The notes beneath the pieces are model-generated. The model ran no database searches, was not told the DNA's origin, and saw only the letters and a list, made by a program, of their open reading frames with translations. Position numbers and translations under genes: made by a program. This document shows positions 26,318-34,779 of a stretch of 64,000 nt of DNA, piece by piece (position 1 is the stretch's first letter; each line of letters starts with the position of its first letter). The stretch spans positions 558,001-622,000 of the forward strand of contig NZ_JAHYSS010000005.1 of assembly GCF_019802255.1 (NCBI RefSeq), given 5' to 3'. The DNA is from Pedobacter polysacchareus. GTDB taxonomy: Bacteria; Bacteroidota; Bacteroidia; Sphingobacteriales; Sphingobacteriaceae.

Positions 26318-27646
26318 ATGATGAATATGAGAAATTTAAGGTCAGTGATTTTATGCTCAGGTCTGCTGCTGTTTGCCGCTTGTACCAAAAGCGAATTTTT
26401 ACCTGATCCGGCAGGAAGCCAGGTTCCTTTTCAACCTGAAGCCACAAAAACTGTAGAAGAACTATTAGCCGCATCTCCGGCAAAACTTTACTACAGCGCC
26501 TGGCAAAAAAGTAATATCAAAACGATCCTGAAAGCAAAGAGCAGTAAATTGGTATATACCGTTTTCGCCCCGAATGATGCAGCGATGCAGGCTGCGGGTT
26601 TAACCGCCGATGCTATCGGTCAGATGCCCGTCGCAAAATTGGATAGCTTAATGATGTTTTACACTACCCTTGGATTCGTTACGGAGAGAGAATTGAAACA
26701 GCGAACTGACAATTTTGTGGTGAAAACCCTGCTGCAGCAACCAGGTCTTTACCTTCCTTATTTTGAAAATCCAAACTCAAATCAGTACGACCTCTATTAC
26801 TATAGAAACTATGTAGGGTTGAAAGGAGAGTCCCTGCTGGTTAATGGCAAAAACTTAGGTAAACTGAACTATGCTCCGGCAGTTGATGGGGGGCTTTATA
26901 TCCTGGAAAAAGCCATAGAAAAGCCAACCAAAACCATTTTAGAAGCTTTAACAGCAGATGGCAGATTTACCATATTCCTGGAATCTCAGCGCCTGGCCGA
27001 TGAAAGTTATATCGAAGCAATGATCAATGATATGGAGCCGCTTTTCGGATATAGACCTGAGCCAGAAGAAGTGCTGATTTATATCACCAGTCGGAAGCTG
27101 TACACAGTTGGCTGGGGTATCAATGCGCCAATTTATCAAGGGTATATAGGACCAAATATCACAATATCTACACTATTTGCACCCACAGATGAGGCCTTTC
27201 ATAAAGCAGGATTTCAAACGCTGGCCGATGTGATGAAATTTAATGAGCGAGGTGCGAGCTCAATTCATTTTGATGAGAGCTTGTTTACCGGAGTGGGTGG
27301 CTTTCCAATGGATACCGTGTACAACTTTCACCGCGACTGGGGAAGGATGTTCCAGCCGCAAACGACTGGTGGTGATAAAGCCCTTGCAAATACCACCATA
27401 TTTTATGGCAATGTGCTCAATGCTGAGCTGAATGATTACATGGTGAATGTGGGCGGAAATGCTCCTGCAGAATTTGCCTATAAAATGCCAATCGAATTTT
27501 CATCAGTAAATAACAGCGTTCAGATGAAGGCAAAAGGTTCCAGCTATCCGGCAGCAACGGTTACAGAAACGGACATCAATACCTTAAACGGCCCCATCCA
27601 TGTGGTTGATCGCCTGATTTTTCCTAAAGGATTTAAATTAAACTAA
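26318..27646 (+). CDS. lipoprotein with two FAS1 domains, second one expanded
   Basis: A 442-residue lipoprotein, lipobox LLFAAC followed by TKSEFLPD. The first FAS1 domain (about 45-205) has VYTVFAPNDAAMQAAG and GGLYILEKAI; the second (about 208-440) has the H1 box ISTLFAPTDEAFHKAG and the H2 box NGPIHVVDRLIFP but carries an insert of roughly 70 residues before the H1 box that includes PEPEEVLIYITSRKLY. The insert makes it the most divergent of the three. Two bases separate it from the next gene. A role in surface contact or ligand presentation is inferred from the domains. Confidence 0.87.
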   Translation: MMNMRNLRSVILCSGLLLFAACTKSEFLPDPAGSQVPFQPEATKTVEELLAASPAKLYYSAWQKSNIKTILKAKSSKLVYTVFAPNDAAMQAAGLTADAIGQMPVAKLDSLMMFYTTLGFVTERELKQRTDNFVVKTLLQQPGLYLPYFENPNSNQYDLYYYRNYVGLKGESLLVNGKNLGKLNYAPAVDGGLYILEKAIEKPTKTILEALTADGRFTIFLESQRLADESYIEAMINDMEPLFGYRPEPEEVLIYITSRKLYTVGWGINAPIYQGYIGPNITISTLFAPTDEAFHKAGFQTLADVMKFNERGASSIHFDESLFTGVGGFPMDTVYNFHRDWGRMFQPQTTGGDKALANTTIFYGNVLNAELNDYMVNVGGNAPAEFAYKMPIEFSSVNNSVQMKAKGSSYPAATVTETDINTLNGPIHVVDRLIFPKGFKLN

Positions 27647-27648
27647 AC

Positions 27649-28647
27649 ATGGCAAATTTATATAAAAAGAACGCCTTACTTTCTTTGATGCTGATGACCA
27701 TATTGGGCACATCATGCAGTAAAGATGACCAGCAGAATAGCGAATACGATAACAATAAAATCAACCTGGTCATTGCCGACAACTTTAATCTTTCGGCATT
27801 TAGTGCAGCCTTAAAACGCAGCGGATTAGACAAATCTTTACAGCAAGGTGCAGGTCCTTATACTGCTTTGGTCCCTTCAGACGCGGCATTTTCCGCTGCA
27901 GGGTATTCAGGTGCAATAGGGGTCATGACGGCCAATCCGACCATCATTTCCAGGATTGCCAATTACCATACCCTGGACGGAAAGTACGAACTGAACAAAC
28001 TTCCTTTCCTGTTTAATCAGGAACTGCGCTCCCGCGGTGGTAAGTTATATGCCACACACTGGATCAAAGGGCAGGACACCATCCTGACCCTGAATGGTTC
28101 CAGAGTCATTTCGCAGAATATCCCCGCTTCCAATGGGTTGATCCAGGTGGTGAATCGTGTACTCAGCCCATATCTGCATGATTTATTGGGCGATGCCATC
28201 GCCGCAGAAGCCAATACCACGCTTTTTACCCAGGCTTTAAGAACTTCTGGTGTGTTAACCACTATTAATGAAGCAGGTCCTTACACGATTTTTGCCCCTG
28301 ATAATGCCGCAATGCAGGCCATAGGTTATGGCAGTATCGAACAAATCAATAACACCGATCCGGCTGTTTTGAAGCGCTTTGTGAATTACCATATCCTGAA
28401 AGACAGAAGGTTTATTTACGACTATATCTTGAGTACCGGGCCCGCTAACATCAGCTTGCAAGCCATGCTGGACGGCAATTCTGTAACGATGAGCCTGGTG
28501 CCAGATGAAACTGCAGCAGGTAGTTTTAAAGGAATTACACTGAAGGGAATCGGAAATACCACTCAGATCAAATTGGTTAAACAGGATGTCCTTGCTGGAA
28601 ATGGGGTATTACATATTATTGATGGCGCTTTGCGAATCACCCAATAA
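27649..28647 (+). CDS. lipoprotein with two FAS1 domains
   Basis: A 332-residue lipoprotein, lipobox LGTSC followed by SKDDQQ, an acidic run resembling known Bacteroidota surface-export signals. The first FAS1 domain (about 38-180) has AGPYTALVPSDAAFSAAG and NGLIQVVNRVLSP; the second (about 185-330) has GPYTIFAPDNAAMQAIG and NGVLHIIDGAL, both well conserved. It is the shortest and most regular of the three FAS1 proteins. The Oar-like TonB receptor follows 28 bases downstream. Confidence 0.9.
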   Translation: MANLYKKNALLSLMLMTILGTSCSKDDQQNSEYDNNKINLVIADNFNLSAFSAALKRSGLDKSLQQGAGPYTALVPSDAAFSAAGYSGAIGVMTANPTIISRIANYHTLDGKYELNKLPFLFNQELRSRGGKLYATHWIKGQDTILTLNGSRVISQNIPASNGLIQVVNRVLSPYLHDLLGDAIAAEANTTLFTQALRTSGVLTTINEAGPYTIFAPDNAAMQAIGYGSIEQINNTDPAVLKRFVNYHILKDRRFIYDYILSTGPANISLQAMLDGNSVTMSLVPDETAAGSFKGITLKGIGNTTQIKLVKQDVLAGNGVLHIIDGALRITQ

Positions 28648-28675
28648 GACTTCGTAAAACAATTAAACTTAAAAA

Positions 28676-31600
28676 ATGAAGAAAATATATTCAGTCGTTA
28701 TGCTTTGCGCCCTGATGTTGGTGTCGTTTTATAGCATGGCGCAAGAAACAAGTGGTTCCTTAACCGGACAGGTGAAAGATGCCAAAGGTTTAGCGATCCC
28801 TGGTGCTACTGTGGTGGCTATCCACACGCCATCGGGTACCCGTTACGCCATGTCGGCGGATAAAGATGGCCGTTATTTCCTGAACAATCTCCGCATTGGA
28901 GCACCTTATCTGGTGACCGTTTCTACCATGGGGATGCAGAATGCAGTGCGGAACGACATCGCAATTCGTCTGGGCGGTAGTCAGCAGCTCAACTTTGTGC
29001 TGTTAGAAGATGCACAGGAGCTGAAAGGAGTAGAGGTTTCCGCAAGGAAAACGGTCCGCCAAAAAGCCGACAACTACGGAACAGGTAAAAATATCAGTGC
29101 TGAGCAGGTGAAAAACATGCCATCGATCAGCAGAAGTATTACTGACATTACCCGTTTGACGCCTCAGGGCAGCCGCGACAATAGTTTTGGCGGTACCAAC
29201 TTCAGGTACAACAACGTGACTATTGATGGTGCCGTAAACAACGATGCCATTGGTTTTAGTCCTTCACAAGGCGGGCAAACCGGTACTTCAGGCATGAATG
29301 GCAGCAGTACCAGAACCAATCCGGTTTCTTTAGACGCCATTGAAGACATGCAGGTTTACCTGGCACCCTTTGACGTGAAAATCGGAAACTTTACCGGTGG
29401 ATCGGTCAATGCCGTGACCCGCAGTGGTACCAATACGGTAACAGGTTCCGTGTACGGATTAGGAAGAAATGCCGCATTAACCAGCAAGGATCGCGTAGGT
29501 GGTCTGGGTAAAATGAACTCAGATTTTTATGATTATCAGGCTGGTTTTCGCGTCGGTTTCCCGATCATTAAAAACAAGCTTTTCTTTTTTAGCAACGAGG
29601 AGATCACCCGTCGCCAGGATCCCACACAATTGTCGGTAGGTACTGCAGAGACGGATGCTATTTTCAGTGTAGCAGACGCGCAGTCGATTGCCAATACGGT
29701 GAAAACCAGGTACGGAAGCATTTTCGATGCAGGTACTGCCGATGTATATACCAACTGGAGCAAATCGCAGAAGTTCTTTAACCGCTTAGACTGGAACATC
29801 AATGATAAACACCAGCTGGCGATCAGGAACAACACGATTTTCAGTAAAGCCACACACATGGACCGTGATCAGCAGGATTTCCGTTTCAGCAGCATGGCTT
29901 TCCTACAGGAAAACAACCAGACGAGTACGGTTGCCGAGCTGAAAAGCAGGTTCAATAATGAATTGTCTGGTAATTTGTTAGTCGGCTTTACCCATGTAAA
30001 TGACAACAGGGATCCATTAAGTGACCCTACCTTGCCGCAAGTGCAGATTATGGGACGCACACCAGGAACTACCATTTATTTAGGTACAGATCGCGAAGCG
30101 AGTATTTTCAATATGAAACAGAAAACCTGGGAATTTACCGCAAACTTAAACTGGACAAAAGGTCGTCACAAGTTCTTAATCGGTACACATAATGAGCTCT
30201 ATAACATTCAATATGGTTTCGTCAACTCCTGGAATGGTCGTGTAGATTATCAGAGTATCGAAGATTTCACCAACAACAATCCTTACCGGGTAAGAGGCAG
30301 TTACAATTATTTCAACAACAGCAGAGATTACCTTTTGGACAATCCGGCAGCAGATTTCAACGTCAATATGTACAGTTTATATGTGCAGGATGAAATCAGG
30401 ATCAGTGATAGATTCCGCATCACGCCAGGATTACGTGCAGATTTCGTGAATTTACCTACCATGCCGACTTTAAGTGAAAAAGTCCGCGATATTCTCGCAG
30501 ATCCAAATTTTGGTAATACCTACACATATACCCCATTGAACCGCATCAACAATAAGTTCTTAAACAAGGTGCAATTCTCGCCGCGTTTAGGTTTTAGATA
30601 CGATGCCTTGGGTGATCAGAAGTTAATTTTAAGAGGGGGAGTAGGGATGTTTACCGGCCGTATTCCTTTTGCATGGTTAGCTTATGCTTATTACAACACC
30701 GGAAATTCTTTTGGAGCGATCGATCAGCGGGCAGATCAGCAGGCTTTCTTACCGGGTACAGATCCTATTAAACCCAGCCCGAATGGTATTGGTGGATTTA
30801 TCGAGCAAAATGGAACGGTGATCAATAACCCTAATAGCGGTAAGACACAAGTCGACCTGGTAGATAATGGTTTTGAAATGCCGCAGGTATTGCGTGGAAG
30901 TTTAGGAATTGATTACGAAACTGAAAACAACTGGCGCTTTACTCTAGAAGGAATGTATACGAAAAACTTAAAAGACGTGTTGTTCCAGCAGTTGAATACC
31001 AAAGACAATCCGCTTTATTATGGTTACGATAAAGAGAAACAGCAGCCAGTTTATGGTGGCGCAGTGGATCCGCGTTTCTCTAATATCTACTTGCTGAGCA
31101 ATACCAAAGAAGGTTATCGTTACAGCTTAACGGGTACTATTGCCAGAACATTTATCAATGCGCTGAATGTGAGTGCTTCTTATACCTACGGACAATCAAA
31201 AGATTTAAGTAACGGGGTACGTAACTCTATGGAAAGTAACTGGCAGTTAAACCAGGCTTTGATTCCAAACAACCCAACACTAAGTCCAAGTAATTTTGAC
31301 ATTCGCCACCGCATTGTATCCACCATCAGCTATAATTACGAATGGAACAGAGCGGGTAGAACGAACATCAGCTTGTTCTTTAGTGCACAGTCGGGCAGTC
31401 CTTTTACTTATGGAATTGTGAATGGAAATATCCAGGGCTTGCCACAGCAGGTGAGTTTAACCTACATCCCATTAAGAGAAGAAGCGATCCGTTATTTCAA
31501 AGACATTCCAACGGCAACTGCGGCGCAGCAGGCAGCCGCATTTAATCAGTTTATTGATGGAAATGAATACCTGAGCAGCAGAAGAGGCAGATATACAGCG

Positions 31601-31933
31601 CGTAACAAAGGAAGGACACCATGGAATGTTCAGGCAGATTTACACCTTTCCCATGAGCTGTTTGTGAACGCGGCGAAATCTCAGTCTTTGAGCTTTACAG
31701 TAGATGTGATGAATTTGACCAACCTGATCAGCAAGACCTGGGGGATTCAGTATTTCTCCGCAAACACGTTCAATTCTACGAGCAGTGTTGGCTTAACACC
31801 TTCGCTGTTCCCGCCGCAGCAAAATGAGGGTAATTATCCCGTGTTTACTTTTAATAACCCTGGTCAGCCATACAGCATCGATTATTTTGGATCGAGAGCG
31901 CAGATGCAGTTAGGATTGAGGTATACCTTTTAG
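28676..31933 (+). CDS. Oar-like TonB-dependent outer-membrane receptor
   Basis: A 1085-residue outer-membrane protein. After a signal peptide (1-22, SFYSMAQ) comes a CarboxypepD_reg domain (SLTGQVKDAKGLAIPGATVV, about 28-110), a plug with SISRSITDITRLTPQ and the phrase NVTIDGAVNNDAIG, the Oar-type segment FDVKIGNFTGGSVNAVTRSG, and a long barrel ending in a terminal aromatic (QLGLRYTF). This architecture is shared with Oar proteins of myxobacteria and with Bacteroidota receptors thought to move large or proteinaceous ligands. It has no STN domain, so only the first receptor in the operon can signal. A second receptor in one FecI/FecR operon is unusual. Confidence 0.88.
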   Translation: MKKIYSVVMLCALMLVSFYSMAQETSGSLTGQVKDAKGLAIPGATVVAIHTPSGTRYAMSADKDGRYFLNNLRIGAPYLVTVSTMGMQNAVRNDIAIRLGGSQQLNFVLLEDAQELKGVEVSARKTVRQKADNYGTGKNISAEQVKNMPSISRSITDITRLTPQGSRDNSFGGTNFRYNNVTIDGAVNNDAIGFSPSQGGQTGTSGMNGSSTRTNPVSLDAIEDMQVYLAPFDVKIGNFTGGSVNAVTRSGTNTVTGSVYGLGRNAALTSKDRVGGLGKMNSDFYDYQAGFRVGFPIIKNKLFFFSNEEITRRQDPTQLSVGTAETDAIFSVADAQSIANTVKTRYGSIFDAGTADVYTNWSKSQKFFNRLDWNINDKHQLAIRNNTIFSKATHMDRDQQDFRFSSMAFLQENNQTSTVAELKSRFNNELSGNLLVGFTHVNDNRDPLSDPTLPQVQIMGRTPGTTIYLGTDREASIFNMKQKTWEFTANLNWTKGRHKFLIGTHNELYNIQYGFVNSWNGRVDYQSIEDFTNNNPYRVRGSYNYFNNSRDYLLDNPAADFNVNMYSLYVQDEIRISDRFRITPGLRADFVNLPTMPTLSEKVRDILADPNFGNTYTYTPLNRINNKFLNKVQFSPRLGFRYDALGDQKLILRGGVGMFTGRIPFAWLAYAYYNTGNSFGAIDQRADQQAFLPGTDPIKPSPNGIGGFIEQNGTVINNPNSGKTQVDLVDNGFEMPQVLRGSLGIDYETENNWRFTLEGMYTKNLKDVLFQQLNTKDNPLYYGYDKEKQQPVYGGAVDPRFSNIYLLSNTKEGYRYSLTGTIARTFINALNVSASYTYGQSKDLSNGVRNSMESNWQLNQALIPNNPTLSPSNFDIRHRIVSTISYNYEWNRAGRTNISLFFSAQSGSPFTYGIVNGNIQGLPQQVSLTYIPLREEAIRYFKDIPTATAAQQAAAFNQFIDGNEYLSSRRGRYTARNKGRTPWNVQADLHLSHELFVNAAKSQSLSFTVDVMNLTNLISKTWGIQYFSANTFNSTSSVGLTPSLFPPQQNEGNYPVFTFNNPGQPYSIDYFGSRAQMQLGLRYTF

Positions 31934-31966
31934 TTCAAATAGATTAGAAATTAAGTCATAAAAAAG

Positions 31967-34135
31967 ATGAATATTCAACACAAATGGAATTTTAGTATTG
32001 GCATCATGCTGTGCTTCCTGCTGTTTATTGGTGCTTGTAAAAAGGATAAGGTAGCCATACCAGATGTGCCTTTCAAAATAGACAGCTATTACCCGAATAG
32101 TGGGAATGCAGGAACCCTGGTTTCCATCGTTGGAGCCGGTTTTGGAACCGAACTTGGTAAGTATTCGGCAAGCATTTCCGGAAAAGCTGCTGAAGTCATC
32201 AGTGCTACGGAAAACACAATCGTCATCCGCATGCCGGAAGGTGGCGTAACAGGCGCCTTAGCCATTACGTATGATTCCAGAAATTTTGACCTCGGACCAT
32301 ATATTTATCAGGCATTAAGCGTGAAAACCGTATTCCCCGCCAATGGTCCTGCGGGCTCTCAAATTCGGATTACCGGAGCTGGTTTCAGTAGCACCACTGG
32401 ACCGGCGACGGTTTTCATCAACGGAAAACCGGCATTGGTGGTGAGTGTATCTGATGAGATTATTGTGGCTGAAGTGCCAGCAGAGGCTGGTTTTGGTCCG
32501 ATTACGGTAAAGGTGGATGGTAAAGAAGCCAAAGGTCAGAACTTCACTTACCAGGCAATTAGCAGCATCAAACCTTTAAGCGGTGGTAAAAACACAAAAG
32601 TGACGATCAATGGTGTTGGTTTTGAAGAATTAGCGGAAGGCAACTTAATCGAGTTCAACGGAACCAGCGCCATCGTTCTGGAAGCGACAAAAGAGAAATT
32701 GATTGTACAGGCACCTGATGGTGTCAATACTGGACCACTTTCTGTAAACATCAATGGGCAAAAAATACCTGGACCGGTATTTACGGTGGTAGCACCACCA
32801 ACGATTCAAATTGTGACACCCTTGAGCGGTCCGAAAGGAGCAGAGATGACGATTTCTGGTGTTCAGTTCAGTGCGGTATTGGACGAAAATAAAGTATTCA
32901 TTAACGGGCAGGAAATTCCTGTTCAATCGGCTACGGAAAGCCAGATCAAGCTATTGGTGCCAGGCGGTACAGGAACTGGATTGGTAAAAGTAGTGGTGAA
33001 TGATCAGGCGACAAACGGGCCTCAGTTTAAAGACCAGACGCTTGGGATTACCTCGGTAAGCCCGGATAATGGGATTGCAGGAACAACCGTAACCATTAAA
33101 GGATCAGGCTTTAGCGCCAGCGCTGCAAATAACAAGGTATACTTTAATGGTTTACTGGCCAGCGTGAAAACCGCGACAGAAAACACGTTGGTATTAGACG
33201 CACCATCAGGATTAAGTACTGGTGATTTAAAAGTAGTAGTGGGCGGTCAGGAAGCATTGGCGCCACAGGACTTTAGAAGAGCTGGAATGGTCACCCTCGC
33301 AGGTGGTCCAAACAGTGATACATTTGGACGTTTTAATGTGGGCATAGCGGTAGACAATAGTGGTAACGTTTACATCGCAGACAGACTGAATCACCTGGTG
33401 AAAAAAGTCACGCCAACAGGTACCGTAAGTGTTTTACAATCCAATGGTGCTGATCTTGTTTTTGATACACCTTACGGAATTGTGATCGATAAACAGGATA
33501 ATATTTTTGTGTCAGACATAGGTCGTAATCACATTAGAAAAATCACACCATCAGGACAAAATACGGTGTATGTTTCTGGTTTCGCACCAGGATTAATGAC
33601 ATTTGACAATGCAGGAAATATGTATGTGAACGTTGTAGCTGCTTATGGAGGAATGTACAAGGTGAATACAGTCGGCATTGCTACTAAAATAAACGGACCA
33701 TCGTGGCCGATGTCCAAGCCTGTAGTAGATGCAGCTGGAAATCTTTACTATGTAGATTCTGGCTCAAGCAGTAACAATGCGATTTCACGGATCCCTGTTG
33801 GAGGTGGAAATGAAGGCTATTTTGTGGGCTCTTCTGATTCAGGATATCAGGACGGAACTGGGCTCGCTGTAAGGTTCAACAGTATTGCTGGTGGATTGGC
33901 CTTATATGGTACCGGAAAATTAATCGCAGGAGATAGGTACAATTATGCCTTGAGAGAGGTTGATGTTGCCAACAAAAAGGTTTCAACAATCATCAAACTA
34001 AGATCTGGTTTTGCTGACGGTGCATTCACTGATGCGAAACTCGGTTCAATGGAGGATATGGCCATCGATAAAAATGGAAATATTTACATTCTGGATGCCG
34101 AAAATAAGGCGATTAGAAAAGTGTTTCTGAAGTAA
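31967..34135 (+). CDS. lipoprotein with five IPT/TIG domains and an NHL-type propeller
   Basis: A 722-residue lipoprotein, lipobox LFIGAC followed by KKDKVAIPD. Five IPT/TIG Ig-like repeats fill about residues 35-440; each opens with a pattern such as SYYPNSGNAGTLVSIVGAGF or SVSPDNGIAGTTVTIKGSGF. The rest is a beta-propeller of NHL-like repeats (VAVDNSGNVYIADRLNHLVKK-type motifs, for example DNSGNVYIADRLNH and DKNGNIYILDAENKAIRK). In Bacteroidota, IPT-NHL proteins bind glycans or proteins at the cell surface. It is the last gene of the sigma-controlled operon and ends at a strong terminator. Confidence 0.9.
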   Translation: MNIQHKWNFSIGIMLCFLLFIGACKKDKVAIPDVPFKIDSYYPNSGNAGTLVSIVGAGFGTELGKYSASISGKAAEVISATENTIVIRMPEGGVTGALAITYDSRNFDLGPYIYQALSVKTVFPANGPAGSQIRITGAGFSSTTGPATVFINGKPALVVSVSDEIIVAEVPAEAGFGPITVKVDGKEAKGQNFTYQAISSIKPLSGGKNTKVTINGVGFEELAEGNLIEFNGTSAIVLEATKEKLIVQAPDGVNTGPLSVNINGQKIPGPVFTVVAPPTIQIVTPLSGPKGAEMTISGVQFSAVLDENKVFINGQEIPVQSATESQIKLLVPGGTGTGLVKVVVNDQATNGPQFKDQTLGITSVSPDNGIAGTTVTIKGSGFSASAANNKVYFNGLLASVKTATENTLVLDAPSGLSTGDLKVVVGGQEALAPQDFRRAGMVTLAGGPNSDTFGRFNVGIAVDNSGNVYIADRLNHLVKKVTPTGTVSVLQSNGADLVFDTPYGIVIDKQDNIFVSDIGRNHIRKITPSGQNTVYVSGFAPGLMTFDNAGNMYVNVVAAYGGMYKVNTVGIATKINGPSWPMSKPVVDAAGNLYYVDSGSSSNNAISRIPVGGGNEGYFVGSSDSGYQDGTGLAVRFNSIAGGLALYGTGKLIAGDRYNYALREVDVANKKVSTIIKLRSGFADGAFTDAKLGSMEDMAIDKNGNIYILDAENKAIRKVFLK

Positions 34136-34163
34136 TTTAAAGGATTGATACTCCTGATAAGTG

Positions 34164-34204
34164 AAAACGGCTGTTCATCGCAAGATGAGCAGCCGTTTTT
34201 TTAT
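34164..34204 (+). terminator. strong terminator closing the FAS1/TonB operon
   Basis: The stem at 34164-34179 pairs with 34184-34199 (AACGGCTG with CAGCCGTT at its base, one G-U pair) around a GCAA tetraloop, followed by a T-run. It lies 29 bases after the last stop codon. Confidence 0.93.
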
Positions 34205-34223
34205 GAACAGTTATTTAATTTTG

Positions 34224-34278
34224 GCAACTTTGTTGCATTAGTCTTGCTTATTGCAAAATAATAATGCAACTTTGATGC
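34224..34278 (+). promoter_or_regulatory. operator-like GCAAC/GTTGC repeats before the metal-uptake locus
   Basis: GCAACTTTGTTGC (34224-34236) is a perfect palindrome with a 3-base centre. GCAACTTTGATGC (34266-34278), 42 bases further on and 4 bases before the GTG start, matches it at 12 of 13 positions. Between them TTGCA (34251-34255) and TGCAA (34265-34269) form another inverted pair. Dense TTGCA palindromes before a metal-type receptor suggest a Fur/Zur-family operator; that assignment is inference. Confidence 0.5.
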
Positions 34279-34282
34279 AGTT

Positions 34283-34651
34283 GTGAGAAGAAGTAAAAAA
34301 CAAATACAGATCAGATTAAAGCAGGGGGCATCCTTCCTGCTGCTGCTGTTGTTTTTAAGTATTGCTGCTGCTCCGGTTTTACACGATCACAACGAAGGTC
34401 ATGTCAATCCTAAGGAACAACAGAAGGGAGCAAAACAGTCTGGTACGCAAGAACAGTTACAGCTGTCAGATAAATGTTCCATCTGCGATTATTACCATCA
34501 TATCCAGGGCAAGCAAATCTTTTCCCATTACCTTTTGGAGCTTCCTGGAATTTTCTCAAAAGTAATCAGTACGAGTCCGCATCTCCTAACCGGAAACTAT
34601 AAAATTACAGTTCAGGGTTTTACCAATAAAGGACCGCCTCCAGCTTTTTAA
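34283..34651 (+). CDS. small secreted His/Cys protein, probable metal-locus component
   Basis: A 122-residue protein with a GTG start (no in-frame ATG is available nearby). A signal or membrane segment spans about 15-31. The mature part holds likely metal ligands: H34, H36 and H40 (HDHNEGH), and a C-x2-C-x3-HH group (C65, C68, H72, H73). It ends with the short conserved-looking tail GPPPAF seen in DUF2946-like small proteins next to TonB metal receptors. It precedes such a receptor here and follows operator-like repeats. The role, perhaps metal binding in the periplasm, is inferred. Confidence 0.7.
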   Translation: MRRSKKQIQIRLKQGASFLLLLLFLSIAAAPVLHDHNEGHVNPKEQQKGAKQSGTQEQLQLSDKCSICDYYHHIQGKQIFSHYLLELPGIFSKVISTSPHLLTGNYKITVQGFTNKGPPPAF

Positions 34652-34779
34652 GCTTTTGACCGTTTGCTATGCGGTCATTTTACACCCAAATTTTACACCA
34701 TCCGGATGATGAATTTCTATAGGCTCTTTACTGGGTTCTAAGACTTTGTGCATCCCTTTTTTCCAACATTTTAGATTCA

